From NCBI GenBank assembly GCA_019136545.1, contig JAGVUA010000075.1, positions 1 through 64,000 on the forward strand: DNA of 64,000 nucleotides. Direction: 5' to 3'. Under the pieces are notes generated by a model, which did no database searches, was not told the origin of the DNA, and was given only the letters and a program-made list of their open reading frames with translations. Source of the DNA: Betaproteobacteria bacterium (GTDB lineage Bacteria > Pseudomonadota > Gammaproteobacteria > Burkholderiales > Rhodocyclaceae). Shown here one piece after another: positions 8,822 to 17,998 of the stretch (positions within the stretch are counted from its first letter, which is position 1; each line of letters opens with the position of its first letter). The position numbers were made by a program, and so were the translations under genes.

Positions 8822-9924
8822 GCGGCGGTCTCCTCGGGCGAAAGATACCCGGTGATTTCGAGGCCGAAGCCGGCCATGCTCGGCATCTTGCGCGGGCTGG
8901 CCAGCAGTTTCATGCGCCGGACGCCAAGGTCGCAGAGAATCTGCGCGCCGATGCCGTACAGGCGCGGGTCCCACTTGGCGCCGGGCTTGGCGGTCTCGGC
9001 TTCGCCTTGCAGGGCGGCGACGAGATCGGCGTTCGAACTGGCGCGCCGCAGGAGCACGATGACGCCACTGCCGTGACCGGCGATGGCGCGCATGGCGCGG
9101 TCCACGCTGAAGCTGTGACGGTTGCTCTGGCAGTCGAGAAAATCGAGCACTGTGATCGGCTCGTGCACCCTGACCAGCGTTTCCGCATTCGGATCGATGC
9201 CGTTCTTCACCAGGGCTAAATGTACGTCGGTGGTGGTCTTGTCGCGGTAGGCGATCAAGCGGAATTCGCCGTGGATGCAGGAAACATCCTTCTCGACGAT
9301 GCGCTCGACCAGCTTTTCATTTTCCGAACGATAGTGAATCAGGTCGCGAATGGTGCCGATCTTCAGACCGTGTTTGGCCGCAAACTCGAGCAGCTGGGGT
9401 AGGCGCGCCATGCTGCCATCATCTTTCATGATTTCGCAGATCACCGCCGATGGCTCGCAGCCTGCCATGGCAGCGAGATCGCAACCCGCCTCGGTATGGC
9501 CGGCACGAATCAGCACGCCTCCTGGCCGTGCCATGATCGGGAAAATGTGACCCGGTTGGACCACATCTTCTGGTACGGCCTTCTTGGCCACGGCCGCCCT
9601 GACGGTGTGGGCGCGATCATGGGCCGAAATGCCGGTGGTTACGCCTTCGGCGGCTTCGATGGAGACGGTGAACGCCGTACTGTGCGGACTCTTGTTGTCG
9701 CGCGCCATTTGCCAGAGGCCGAGCTGCCGGCAGCGTTCCTCCGTCAGCGTCAAGCAAACGAGGCCACGCGCATGGGTGACCATGAAGTTGATCGCCTCGG
9801 GCGTCACGTGCTCGGCGGCGAGGACCAGGTCGCCCTCGTTCTCGCGGTCTTCCTCGTCGACGAGGATGACCATTTTGCCGGCGCGCATGTCGGCGACGAT
9901 GTCCTGGATGGGGCTGATGCTCAT
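8818..9924 (-). CDS. 3,4-dihydroxy-2-butanone-4-phosphate synthase with degenerate GTP cyclohydrolase II-like domain (RibBX type)
   Basis: The N-terminal ~205 residues are a complete RibB ([44 protein letters not shown]) that turns ribulose 5-phosphate into the four-carbon riboflavin precursor. The C-terminal ~160 residues resemble GTP cyclohydrolase II ([11 protein letters not shown]) but lack its zinc-binding cysteine cluster; [17 protein letters not shown] stands where the C-x2-D-x-x-S-x-R-C-D-C block should be. This matches the RibBX proteins of some proteobacteria, which lack cyclohydrolase activity. A separate ribA is then expected elsewhere. Start ATG 9924. Confidence 0.88.
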   Translation of the reverse strand: MSISPIQDIVADMRAGKMVILVDEEDRENEGDLVLAAEHVTPEAINFMVTHARGLVCLTLTEERCRQLGLWQMARDNKSPHSTAFTVSIEAAEGVTTGISAHDRAHTVRAAVAKKAVPEDVVQPGHIFPIMARPGGVLIRAGHTEAGCDLAAMAGCEPSAVICEIMKDDGSMARLPQLLEFAAKHGLKIGTIRDLIHYRSENEKLVERIVEKDVSCIHGEFRLIAYRDKTTTDVHLALVKNGIDPNAETLVRVHEPITVLDFLDCQSNRHSFSVDRAMRAIAGHGSGVIVLLRRASSNADLVAALQGEAETAKPGAKWDPRLYGIGAQILCDLGVRRMKLLASPRKMPSMAGFGLEITGYLSPEETAA

Positions 9925-9966
9925 CTTGGTGTCAGTTTCAGTGGTATGGCGAAGAGGGCCGGAATT

Positions 9967-10563
9967 CTACGCCTGGCCGTCCGGACTCAGCATCCGCTCG
10001 ACGTAGCGGGCGATCAGGTCGACTTCCAGATTGACCTTGCCGCCCGGCCGACAGTGTTTGAGCGTCGTGGCCTCGACGGTGTGCGGAATCAGGTTGATGG
10101 AAAACTCGGCGCCCTCGACGCGGTTGGTCGTCAGCGAAACGCCATTGACGGTGATCGAGCCCTTGCGGGCGATGTAGCGCGCCAGTTCGCGCGGCGCGCG
10201 GATGACCAGTTCGTGCGATTCGCCGATCTTCTCGAACTTGACGATCTCGCCGACGCCATCGACGTGGCCGGAGACCAGATGGCCGCCGACGCGGTCGGCC
10301 AGGCGCATGGCCTTTTCCAGATTGACTTCGCCGGGCGCGTCGAGCCCGACCGTGCAGTCGAGCGTCTCGCGCGAAACGTCGATCTTGTACTGCCGGCCGT
10401 CCTTCTCGATCACGGTCAGGCAGACGCCGCCATGGGCGATCGAATCGCCGATGGCGACGTCGGAAAGATCGAGTCCGGGCGCCTCGACGGTCAGGCGCAG
10501 CCCTTTTTCGAGGGTTTGCAGATGCGTGATGCGGCCGGTGGTGGCGACGATGCCGGTGAACAT
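9967..10563 (-). CDS. ribE: Riboflavin synthase alpha subunit
   Basis: Dismutates two lumazines to riboflavin. It has 198 residues, starts MFTGIVATTGRI and consists of two lumazine-binding repeats (about 1-96 and 97-190), each with a GVCLTV- or GVSLTT-type motif. It is first of the rib genes here and lies 19 nt after dsbD. That gap and the 42 nt before ribBX are too short for an FMN riboswitch. Confidence 0.95.
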   Translation of the reverse strand: MFTGIVATTGRITHLQTLEKGLRLTVEAPGLDLSDVAIGDSIAHGGVCLTVIEKDGRQYKIDVSRETLDCTVGLDAPGEVNLEKAMRLADRVGGHLVSGHVDGVGEIVKFEKIGESHELVIRAPRELARYIARKGSITVNGVSLTTNRVEGAEFSINLIPHTVEATTLKHCRPGGKVNLEVDLIARYVERMLSPDGQA

Positions 10564-10582
10564 GGAAGCAACTCCCTGATGG

Positions 10583-12406
10583 TTAAAGCGGTAGCTTGCC
10601 CAGCGTGGCGAGGAATCGATCGGCGGGCTGGTAGCCGATCACCCGCGCGCCGGCCACTTCACGGCCGTCGGCGCCGAAGAAGATGATGCCCGGCGGGCCG
10701 AAGAGGCCGAAGCGCTTGAGCAAGGCCTTGTCGGCATCGTCGTTGGCGGTGACATCGGCCTGCAACAGCCGCGTGCCCGCCAGGCGGGCCTTGACGCGCG
10801 CATCGGTGAAGGTGAATTTCTCCATTTCCTTGCAGGACACGCACCAGTCGGCGTAGAAGTCGAGCATGACCGGCTGGCCCCTGGCGGCCGCTTCCTGGAG
10901 ACGCGCATCGAGCTCGGCCGTGGTCTTGACGCGCTCGAAAGTCAGTCCCGGCGACACGCCGGCCACCGCCTCGCCGCGCAGAAAGCCCAGCGGCTGCAGC
11001 GGGTCGCGCGCGCCGCCGAGCATGCCGAGCAGCATGGCCGCACCCCCCAGCAGCATCAGCACGCCGATGCCTTTCCACAGGCGATGCCAACCGCCGGCGT
11101 GCGGCGGCAGCGGATCGAGCGCATGCATGTAGATGGCGGGCACGATCAGCAAGACCGCCCAGCCCAGCATCTGCGTCCAGGACGGAATCACCGGCGAAAC
11201 CAGCCACAGCGCCGTCGCCAGCAGCAGCACGCCGAAGAATTTCTTGACGGCTTCCATCCAGGGGCCGACCTTGGGCAGCAGCGAACGGGAAAACACGCCC
11301 ACCACGATCAGCGGGGCGCCCATGCCCAGCGCCATGGCGAACAGCGCCGCGCCGCCCAGCGCCGCGTCCCGCGTCTGCGCGATGTAGAGCAGCGCGCCGG
11401 CCAGCGGCGCCGCCACGCAGGGGCCGACGATGAGCGCCGAGAGCGCGCCCATAACGGCGATGGCGCCGAAACTGCCGCCCTGGGCGTTGGCCTTTTCCGA
11501 CAACCGGCCCTGCAGCGCCGCCGGAACCTGAAGCTCATAGAAGCCGAACATCGACAGCGACAGGGCGACGAACACCAGCGCGAAAGCGCCGAGCACCCAG
11601 GCATTCTGGAGCGCGCTCGACAACAGCGTGCCCGAGTAACCGGCCGCGACGCCGACCGCCGCGTAGGTGACGGCCATGCCCAGCACGTAGGCGGAGGAAA
11701 GCCAGAAGGCGCGCGCATGCGTCACGGCATGGCCGTGATTGACGATGATGCCGGACAGGATGGGCACCATCGGGAACACGCAGGGTGTCAGCGACAGCAG
11801 CAGGCCGAAGCCGAAGAAGCTGAGGATCGCCATCCAGAAGCTGCCGTCGTGCAGCAGCCCGGCGATTTTCGACGATTCGTCGTCGGCCGAGGGCGCGGCC
11901 GCGGCCGCGGCAGGTGGAGCGCGCTCGGCAAGGGGCGCCGCCGCCGGCAGGGCGGCAGGCGCCACCGACATCTGCGGCGCGGCGACGAGGCTGACGGTGG
12001 CTTTCTGCGGCGTCGGCGGATAGCAGATGCCTTCGTCCCAGCACCCCTGCGAAGTCGCCTTGAGCGTGAACGATTCCACGCCGTTCGCCTCGACCGGAAT
12101 GACGATCTTGACTTCGTTCCGGTAGGTTTCGACCTTGCCGAAAAACTCGTCGTCCTTGATCTTGCCGGCCGGGAACCTCGGCTCGCCCAGCTTGACCGTC
12201 GCGGGCTCGGCGGTGAACTTGAACTTGTCCCGGTACATGTAGTAATCGTTCTCGATCTGCCAGCGCGCCTCGACGGTGTTGGCGTCGAGCGCGCGCGCCG
12301 AGAAGCGGTAGGCCTGCTCGGGTTCGAGCGGCTCGCCGGCGGCGAACGACGCCGGGCCGGCGGTCAGCGCCAGCAGCAGCGAGAAGAAGCGGAGCAAAAG
12401 GATCAT
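10583..12406 (-). CDS. dsbD: Thiol:disulfide interchange protein DsbD
   Basis: Carries electrons from cytoplasmic thioredoxin to periplasmic thiol reductases. It has 607 residues. A signal peptide (LRFFSLLLALTAGPASFAAG) precedes the N-terminal domain with its redox pair SQGCWDEGICYPP. Eight membrane segments follow, with the catalytic cysteines in SLTPCVFPMVP and GPCVAAPLAG. The C-terminal thioredoxin domain has DFYADWCVSCKEMEKF. All six redox cysteines are present. It overlaps cutA by 4 nt. Bases 10936-10960 resemble the dispersed repeat (21 of 25). Confidence 0.96.
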   Translation of the reverse strand: MILLLRFFSLLLALTAGPASFAAGEPLEPEQAYRFSARALDANTVEARWQIENDYYMYRDKFKFTAEPATVKLGEPRFPAGKIKDDEFFGKVETYRNEVKIVIPVEANGVESFTLKATSQGCWDEGICYPPTPQKATVSLVAAPQMSVAPAALPAAAPLAERAPPAAAAAAPSADDESSKIAGLLHDGSFWMAILSFFGFGLLLSLTPCVFPMVPILSGIIVNHGHAVTHARAFWLSSAYVLGMAVTYAAVGVAAGYSGTLLSSALQNAWVLGAFALVFVALSLSMFGFYELQVPAALQGRLSEKANAQGGSFGAIAVMGALSALIVGPCVAAPLAGALLYIAQTRDAALGGAALFAMALGMGAPLIVVGVFSRSLLPKVGPWMEAVKKFFGVLLLATALWLVSPVIPSWTQMLGWAVLLIVPAIYMHALDPLPPHAGGWHRLWKGIGVLMLLGGAAMLLGMLGGARDPLQPLGFLRGEAVAGVSPGLTFERVKTTAELDARLQEAAARGQPVMLDFYADWCVSCKEMEKFTFTDARVKARLAGTRLLQADVTANDDADKALLKRFGLFGPPGIIFFGADGREVAGARVIGYQPADRFLATLGKLPL

Positions 12407-12732
12407 GAGCCGGGGTCCGGTGTCGTTTCAGAGGCGATCCAGGCCAGGTAGCCGGCCAGACCGCGCTCGATTGGGACAGCCACGATCTCGGGAAGTTCGT
12501 AGGGATGCCGCGCGCGGATGGCGGCTTCCAGCGCTTCGTACCGCTCGGCCGAGGTCTTGATCAGCAGCGGCACTTCCTCGGCCTGTTCGAGGTTCCCTTG
12601 CCAGCGGTAAACCGAATGACAAGGCGCCATGATGCTTACGCAGGCCGCCAGCCGGGCCTCGATCAAGTGGTCGGCGAGGGCGCGCGCCGCAGCGGCGTCG
12701 GGGAGTTGGGTCAGTGCCAGCAGGGCCTTCAT
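12403..12732 (-). CDS. cutA: CutA-like divalent cation tolerance protein
   Basis: Small trimeric cytoplasmic protein linked to copper tolerance; its molecular role is still debated. It has 109 residues with the family core LIEARLAACVSIMAPCHSVYRWQGNLEQAEEVPLLIKT and HPYELPEIVAVPIERGLAGYLAWI. The pairing with dsbD, overlapping by 4 nt, is common in proteobacteria. It starts 16 nt after the ABC permease gene. Confidence 0.92.
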   Translation of the reverse strand: MKALLALTQLPDAAAARALADHLIEARLAACVSIMAPCHSVYRWQGNLEQAEEVPLLIKTSAERYEALEAAIRARHPYELPEIVAVPIERGLAGYLAWIASETTPDPGS

Positions 12733-12748
12733 GGCCGGATTGTACCGG

Positions 12749-13540
12749 TCAAGACAGCAGGCGCCGGCGCGTCAGGCCGAGCGCGATCCAGAAGCATGCC
12801 AACGCGAGTCCGGCGAGCACGGCGATGTGCAGCAGCGGCGTTTCGGGCACCTGGCCGAACAGCAGGGGGCGGATCAGCGCCACCGCATGCGTCAGCGGCA
12901 GCATTTGCGAGACCGCCTGGATGCCGGCGGGCAGCTGGTCGAGCGGAAAAAATACGCCGGACAGCAAGGTCATCGGCGTGACGAACAGGGTGAAGTAGTA
13001 CATGAAATAGTCATAAGAGGGCGCCAGCGCCGTCACGATCAGGCCGGGCGCGGCGAAGGCCAGGCCGGTCAGGAAAATGGCCGGGATCGCCCACAGCGCC
13101 AGCGGCGATTGCACGAGGCCGAGCAGGGCGACGACGATCAGGATGGCGACGCCGGACAGGGTGGCCTTGGCCGCCGCCCAGAACAGCTCGCCGAGCATGA
13201 CGTCGTCGAGCGCCACCGGCCCGTTCATGATGGCTTCCCAGGTTTTCTGCACGTCCATGCGGGCAAAGGCTGAATAAAGGGTCTCGAAGGAGGCGGCATT
13301 CATGGTCGAGGCGCAGACCGTGCCGGCGGCGAGGAATGCGATGTAGGAGCCGCCGCCAAAGGCGGGCAGCGCCTCCGGCAGCAGGCCGCCCAGACCGTAG
13401 CCGAGGCCGAACATGTAGATCATCGGGTCGGCGAGATTGCCGAGAATCGACGGAATGGCGATCTTGCGCCAGACCAGGAAATTGCGCCGCCATACCGCGA
13501 CGGCGCGCAACGACAGGCGGGGCGGGGCGAAGTGGCTCAT
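12749..13540 (-). CDS. ABC-2 type transporter permease (NodJ/DrrB-like)
   Basis: Membrane subunit of an ABC exporter. The ATG at 13540 ([20 protein letters not shown]) gives 263 residues. Six hydrophobic segments can be seen, including ILGNLADPMIYMFGLGYGLGG, YIAFLAAGTVCASTMNAASF, ATLSGVAILIVVALLGLVQ and LLHIAVLAGLALACFWIALG. The ABC-2 signature region PMTLLSGVFFPLDQLP is present. It overlaps the ATPase stop by one base. The substrate cannot be told; NodIJ relatives export lipo-oligosaccharides or drugs. Confidence 0.88.
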   Translation of the reverse strand: MSHFAPPRLSLRAVAVWRRNFLVWRKIAIPSILGNLADPMIYMFGLGYGLGGLLPEALPAFGGGSYIAFLAAGTVCASTMNAASFETLYSAFARMDVQKTWEAIMNGPVALDDVMLGELFWAAAKATLSGVAILIVVALLGLVQSPLALWAIPAIFLTGLAFAAPGLIVTALAPSYDYFMYYFTLFVTPMTLLSGVFFPLDQLPAGIQAVSQMLPLTHAVALIRPLLFGQVPETPLLHIAVLAGLALACFWIALGLTRRRLLS

Positions 13541-14301
13541 CAGTCGCGCAGATCCCGGCCGGTGAGTTCCAGGAAGACATCCTCGAGATTGGCCGGCCGC
13601 AGCGGCGACGGCGACACCGGAATATGCTGGGCGATCAAGGCCTGCGGCGTGCCCTCGGCGATGATGCGCCCCTCGTCCATGATGGCCAGCCGGTGGCACA
13701 GCCGCTCGGCTTCCTCCATGAAATGCGTGGTGAGCAGGATGGTCTTGCCATCGGCGAGCAGGCCCTGCAAGCGCTCCCAAATCAGGTGGCGCGCCTGCGG
13801 ATCGAGGCCGGTGGTCGGCTCGTCCAGCACCAGCAGATCGGGGTCGTTGATCAGCGCGCGCGCCAGCGTCAGGCGCCGCTTCATGCCGCCCGACAGCGTG
13901 CGGATGTTGGCGTCGGTCTTGCTGGCCAGTCCCGCGAATTCGAGCAGGCGCGGGATGCGGGCGCGGAGGGTGGCATCGTCGATGGCAAAGTAGCGGCCGA
14001 ATACCAGCAGGTTTTCGGCGGCGGAAAAGTCCGGATCGAGGTTGTCGAACTGCGGCACCACGCCGACCCGCTCGCGCGCTTCCCGCGCACGCGCCGGCAC
14101 CGGCTCGCCGACCATGGCGATGGTGCCGGCGTCGGGAGTGGTGAGGCCGAGGCAGCAGCGCAGCGTGGTGGTCTTGCCGGCGCCGTTCGGGCCGAGCAGG
14201 CCGAAACATTCGCCCTTGGCCAAGGCGAACGAAATGCCGGCCACCACCTCGCGGTCGCCGTAGCGCTTGCGGAGGTCGCGGACTTCTAGGGGTGCCGCCA
14301 T
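13540..14301 (-). CDS. ABC exporter ATP-binding protein (NodI/DrrA-like)
   Basis: ATPase partner of the permease at 12749. It has 253 residues. Walker A is [10 protein letters not shown], signature [17 protein letters not shown], Walker [16 protein letters not shown]-loop [12 protein letters not shown]. The ATG at 14301 ([20 protein letters not shown]) overlaps the hydrolase gene by 16 nt. Coupling with the hydrolase upstream suggests one operon, but gives no substrate. Confidence 0.92.
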   Translation of the reverse strand: MAAPLEVRDLRKRYGDREVVAGISFALAKGECFGLLGPNGAGKTTTLRCCLGLTTPDAGTIAMVGEPVPARAREARERVGVVPQFDNLDPDFSAAENLLVFGRYFAIDDATLRARIPRLLEFAGLASKTDANIRTLSGGMKRRLTLARALINDPDLLVLDEPTTGLDPQARHLIWERLQGLLADGKTILLTTHFMEEAERLCHRLAIMDEGRIIAEGTPQALIAQHIPVSPSPLRPANLEDVFLELTGRDLRD

Positions 14302-14945
14302 GCGTCGTGGATGATCCGGCGGATGATGTGCAGCCGCCGATGAAAAAAGTGATCGGCGCCGGGGATGACGGTCACGGGCAACTCCAGCGGCTCGGCCCAC
14401 TTGAGCACGTTGGCGAGCGGGACGGTCTCGTCCTCCGCGCCATGGATGACGATGGTATCCGGGGCGACGGCCTCGGTCTCGTACTGGCGGTCGCCTTCGA
14501 TGAAGCCGGCGGCGGTGCCCACCAGCACCAGCCGGCGCGCCGCCGCGCCTGACGCTTGCAGGCGCTTCGCCAGCCGCGTGACGACGTAGGCGCCGAACGA
14601 AAAGCCGGCGAGATAGAGCGGCAGCGGCCCGAAGCGGTTGCGGGCGTAGTCGTGTATCGCGAGCAGGTCCTCGGTCTCGGCGATGCCGCGATCATGACGG
14701 CCTTCGCTGGCGCCGACGCCGCGGAAGCTGGGCCGCAGCGTGACGCAGCCGAGTTCGCGAAACGACTTGGCCAGCGTCGTCACCACCTTGTTGTCGGCGG
14801 TGCCGCCGAACAGCGGGTGCGGATGGGCGACCATGGCAATGCCGGCCGCTGCGCGCCGATCGCCGTCCGCCGCCGGCGGTGGATCGACGAAGACTTCCAG
14901 CTTGCCGTCGGGCCCGTCGAGCAGCAGGTGCTCGTGGCGCGACAT
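14286..14945 (-). CDS. Alpha/beta hydrolase (KANL3/Tex30-type family)
   Basis: Cytoplasmic serine hydrolase of 219 residues. The nucleophile elbow is AGFSFGAYV near residue 116, the oxyanion region [15 protein letters not shown] is near the N-terminus, and the acid and histidine are probably in [11 protein letters not shown] and [11 protein letters not shown]. The family is widespread and its substrate unknown. It overlaps the ferredoxin gene by one base and the ABC ATPase gene by 16. Confidence 0.85.
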   Translation of the reverse strand: MSRHEHLLLDGPDGKLEVFVDPPPAADGDRRAAAGIAMVAHPHPLFGGTADNKVVTTLAKSFRELGCVTLRPSFRGVGASEGRHDRGIAETEDLLAIHDYARNRFGPLPLYLAGFSFGAYVVTRLAKRLQASGAAARRLVLVGTAAGFIEGDRQYETEAVAPDTIVIHGAEDETVPLANVLKWAEPLELPVTVIPGADHFFHRRLHIIRRIIHDAWRHP

Positions 14946-15253
14946 CAGATCTTCAGGCGCTCGACGACCTGGCCCTTGAGCAGGTGGGAGTCAACGATCT
15001 CGTCGATGTCTTCCTTGTCGACGTAGGTGTACCACGTGGCTTCCGGATAGACGACCAGCACCGGGCCCTTGTCGCAGCGATCCAGGCAGCCGGCGTTATT
15101 GACGCGCACCTTGCCCGGAATCTGGTCGCCCAGTTCCTTGACGCGCTGCTTGCAGTAGTCGCGCATGGCGCTGGCGCCGTGGTTGTTGCAGCACATCTGG
15201 CCGGCTTCGCGCTGGTTGGAACAGAAGAACAGGTGGTATTTGAAATGGCTCAT
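14945..15253 (-). CDS. Thioredoxin-like [2Fe-2S] ferredoxin
   Basis: Small electron carrier of 102 residues in the class with a thioredoxin-like fold. Candidate cluster ligands are FFCSNQREAGQMCC near residues 10-22 and NNAGCLDRCDKGP near residues 52-64. It overlaps both neighbours (1 and 4 nt), so is tightly coupled to the MazG-like and hydrolase genes. It lies in the run headed by ubiU, so it could supply electrons under low oxygen; that is inference from context. Confidence 0.88.
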   Translation of the reverse strand: MSHFKYHLFFCSNQREAGQMCCNNHGASAMRDYCKQRVKELGDQIPGKVRVNNAGCLDRCDKGPVLVVYPEATWYTYVDKEDIDEIVDSHLLKGQVVERLKI

Positions 15254-15579
15254 GACGTCTCCGCGGGGTATTTGATTGCGTTTTTCGCAATCTTATCGCG
15301 AGCGGCGGCGATCGGGTCAATGCCCAGCGCGTCGGCCAATTCCACGAGATAGATAAGGGTATCGGCGACTTCGTCGCGCACATCGGCCAGCGTGGCGTCG
15401 GGCAGCGCGAGGCTCTGCTCGGGCGTCAGCCACTGGAAGTGCTCGACCAGTTCGGCGGCCTCGACGATCATGGCCATGGCGAGATTCTTCGGGGTATGGA
15501 ACCTGCGCCAGTCGCGCGCGGTGGCAAATTCGCGCAGGGCATCGCGCAGGCTGTCGAGATCAGTGATGCCAGTGGTCAT
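15250..15579 (-). CDS. MazG-like nucleotide pyrophosphohydrolase (dCTPase/RS21-C6 type)
   Basis: House-cleaning enzyme that hydrolyses non-canonical or excess dNTPs to monophosphates. It has 109 residues. The metal-binding pattern is AMIVEAAELVEHFQW followed by DVRDEVADTLIYLVELADALGID, i.e. the E-x-x-E and E-x-x-D pairs of the family. It overlaps VanZ by 20 nt and the ferredoxin by 4. Confidence 0.88.
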   Translation of the reverse strand: MTTGITDLDSLRDALREFATARDWRRFHTPKNLAMAMIVEAAELVEHFQWLTPEQSLALPDATLADVRDEVADTLIYLVELADALGIDPIAAARDKIAKNAIKYPAETS

Positions 15580-16624
15580 GGTCGGTTCTCATGAGAATCA
15601 GCCAGGGCAGCGCCAGGAATGGCCAGAGATCCGAAGCCAGGCGCGTCAGGCCGTGGAAATTGAGGAACTGGCCGGGATCCCAGGTCTGGAAGGTGTTGGC
15701 CAGGTAAGGATTCTCCGGCGCGACATTCACCAGCGCGGTGGCGACGAACAGCGCCGATGCCGCCAGCGCCTTCCGCCAGCGCTCGTGCAAGGGGCTGGCG
15801 AGCAGCCAGAACAGCAGTCCGGCCGCTAGGCCGGTGAGGCTGCCCGGCGTGATCCAGGCAAAGCCGGCCTTGCCGCTCATCATCATCAGGAAGGCAAAGC
15901 TCTTGGCCAGCAGGCCGGCGCCGATCAGGGCAAAAGTCAGTTCCGGCCGCGCGCGCCGCGCCAGCAGGCTGATGATGAGCGCAATGGCCAGGGTCTGGGT
16001 GCCGACGATGGTGGCTTCGACGCCGGCGAAGCTGTCGGCGCTGTAGGGCAGGGGCGCGGCGATGCCGAGCAGGTTGCGCAGGCCGCCGTTGCCGAACAGG
16101 AGCGTATCGGGATTGAATTGGGTCAGCAGCCACAGCCAGATCAGCAGCAATCCGGCGTCGGCGGCGGCGCCGGAACGGAACAGGCGATGGCGCCAGGCGT
16201 CCAGGCGCCCGCCGTCGAGCATGATGCCGCCCCAGCGGGCGCCGGCCAGGGCGCCGAGCAGCGTGCCGATGCCGTTGCAGGCGAAGTCCAGATTCGAGGG
16301 TACCCGGCTGGGCAGGTAGTTCTGGGCGGTCTCCAAAGTCAGGCTCGACGCCACGCCGATCAGCAGCGCCGCCGGCACGGTGGCCCATGGTCCCAATCCC
16401 GGCCGCAGCGCGGTGGCCCAGAGAAAGCCGAGCGGCACGTAGGCCGCGACGTTGGTGGCGATGTCGAAGCCCGTGTAGTAACGCGGCCACGCCGCGGTCA
16501 GGAAGGCTGTCAGCGGAGCGCCGGAATCGCGCCAGCCCGAGAACGGATAGAGGCTGCCGTAGATGGCCAGCAGCGTGTAGGCGCTGGCGAGATAAAGGGC
16601 AAGCGGCGAATCGCGCTTCGCCAA
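15560..16624 (-). CDS. VanZ-family membrane protein
   Basis: Integral membrane protein of 354 residues. The N-terminal half carries the VanZ domain (YPFSGWRD, DIATNVAAYVPLGFLWA, SLTLETAQNYLPSRVPSNLDFACNG). About four further hydrophobic segments fill the C-terminal half (residues ~190-320), longer than the minimal family. Relatives affect envelope processes and glycopeptide resistance; the role here is unknown. It lies 4 nt downstream of ubiT. Confidence 0.82.
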   Translation of the reverse strand: MAKRDSPLALYLASAYTLLAIYGSLYPFSGWRDSGAPLTAFLTAAWPRYYTGFDIATNVAAYVPLGFLWATALRPGLGPWATVPAALLIGVASSLTLETAQNYLPSRVPSNLDFACNGIGTLLGALAGARWGGIMLDGGRLDAWRHRLFRSGAAADAGLLLIWLWLLTQFNPDTLLFGNGGLRNLLGIAAPLPYSADSFAGVEATIVGTQTLAIALIISLLARRARPELTFALIGAGLLAKSFAFLMMMSGKAGFAWITPGSLTGLAAGLLFWLLASPLHERWRKALAASALFVATALVNVAPENPYLANTFQTWDPGQFLNFHGLTRLASDLWPFLALPWLILMRTDHDHWHH

Positions 16625-16628
16625 GGCG

Positions 16629-17120
16629 TCAGGTAGTGTGCGGCGTGGCCAGCCGTTCGCGCAGCCGCCGCAGTACCTCCGCGGGCTTGAGGCGGGCGGG
16701 GTCGAGGCGCGGCAGTTCGATGCCGTCGAGCGTGTTCTTCACCAGCAGGCCGAGGTCGGTGTCGCCTTCCATCAGCAGGCGCCGGCTGAAGAACAGGGTG
16801 TCGGGATCCTCCTCGCGCGCCAGCAGGGCGATGAAGTCGCGACTGCGCGCCGAGATGGTGAGGTCGGGCGGCGCCGCGTCGAAAATGGGCCGGAACCCGC
16901 GGCTGCCGTAGGCGAAACGCAAGGTCATGCCGGCGTCGAGCACGCGGATGGCAAAACGCTTGCCGGTCAGCGGTTCGAGCGGTTCGCGGGGAATCATGCG
17001 ATCGAGCGCCAGATTGAGGCCGGCGATCAGCGCCAGCGTCGGCGGCAACTGCGGCAGGCGCGTGCCCAGACGCGCGATCGGCGCCGGCAGCGTGAAATCG
17101 GGCAGCTTGAAGTTGCTCAT
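16629..17120 (-). CDS. ubiT: Ubiquinone anaerobic biosynthesis accessory factor UbiT (SCP2 domain)
   Basis: Lipid-binding SCP2-domain protein that carries ubiquinone intermediates in the oxygen-independent pathway. It has 163 residues. The SCP2 core is LEPLTGKRFAIRVLDAGMTLRF, DLTISARSRDFIALLAREEDPDTLFFSRRLLMEGDTDLG. Overlaps ubiV by 4 nt; the gene trio ubiU-ubiV-ubiT makes the call firm. Confidence 0.92.
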   Translation of the reverse strand: MSNFKLPDFTLPAPIARLGTRLPQLPPTLALIAGLNLALDRMIPREPLEPLTGKRFAIRVLDAGMTLRFAYGSRGFRPIFDAAPPDLTISARSRDFIALLAREEDPDTLFFSRRLLMEGDTDLGLLVKNTLDGIELPRLDPARLKPAEVLRRLRERLATPHTT

Positions 17121-17998
17121 GCGGCTTTCCTTATCAGTTCAAGCCCCGGCCGGCCATGCCAGAAACCATTGCAGAAATCGCCTGCCAGAACGGCGGTTTC
17201 CCCCGCCAGGGCAGCCCGGAAAGCCGCGACGATTTCCCCGGTTCCCTGGCCTTGCGGGCTGAGCCGAAGGATGTCGACGCCGTGGCCGCGCACCTCCGGC
17301 AGATCTTCGAGCAGATTGTACGACTTCGCCGACTGGGTCTGGATGCCGTTGATGGTGAGGAACGCGTCGCCCTCGCGCGTCTTCACCGTCATGCCATCGG
17401 GGAAGTCGATGCACTTGAACTCGCAATTGTCTTTCTGCAGGTTGTAGCGTCGGGCCGTGAAACAGCGCGCCGAATAGGCGAGCGGCACCCGGCCGTGGGC
17501 GAAGACCTCGGTGCTCATGCCGGCCGGCCGTGCGGCCATGATGCCGGCCAGCAGTTCGCGGCTGGCTTCTGGCGGCAGCACCCAGCGCGTGGCGCCCATA
17601 CCGGCCAGCAGGGCGAGCGTCTGGCCGTTGAAGACATTGAGCGTCGGACCGGCGACGAAGGGAAGCTTGTGCTCCGCCAGCAGGCGCACTGCGCCCATCT
17701 CGTTGGCTTCGACGGCGAACTTGCCGCTCATTTGGCTAAACTCGACGATGCGCCGCAGCGCCTTGAGGTCGGATTCGGATTCGATCAGCGTCAGCGTCGA
17801 CAGCACGACTTCCTTGCCGGCGGCGGCCAGCGTTGTCGCGATATCGAGATAGTCGTCGAGGCGCAGCTCATGGCGGCGCGAGCAGACCGTCTCGCCGAGA
17901 TACACGATGTCGACCGGCATTTCCGCCGCCGACGCATAGAAGTCGCGCGTCTGCTGGCGAGGCCAGTAGTACTGGAGCGGGCCAAGCGAAAGTTTCAT
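17117..17998 (-). CDS. ubiV: Ubiquinone biosynthesis protein UbiV (U32 family, 4Fe-4S)
   Basis: Partner of UbiU in oxygen-independent hydroxylation of the ubiquinone ring. It has 293 residues. The four expected cluster cysteines are present: C39 in GETVCSRRH, then RCFTARRYNLQKDNCEFKC, with the C-x12-C-x3-C spacing known from E. coli UbiV. The ATG at 17998 overlaps ubiU by 4 nt. Confidence 0.94.
   Translation of the reverse strand: MKLSLGPLQYYWPRQQTRDFYASAAEMPVDIVYLGETVCSRRHELRLDDYLDIATTLAAAGKEVVLSTLTLIESESDLKALRRIVEFSQMSGKFAVEANEMGAVRLLAEHKLPFVAGPTLNVFNGQTLALLAGMGATRWVLPPEASRELLAGIMAARPAGMSTEVFAHGRVPLAYSARCFTARRYNLQKDNCEFKCIDFPDGMTVKTREGDAFLTINGIQTQSAKSYNLLEDLPEVRGHGVDILRLSPQGQGTGEIVAAFRAALAGETAVLAGDFCNGFWHGRPGLELIRKAA

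Noticed and set aside
9925..10582. FMN riboswitch for the rib genes
   Set aside because: Gaps before ribBX and ribE are 42 and 19 nt, too short for the element, and none of its conserved blocks is seen.
12749..14209. A 486-codon frame covering the ABC permease plus part of the ATPase region
   Set aside because: The first half is the ATPase read in the wrong frame; the true permease begins at 13540.
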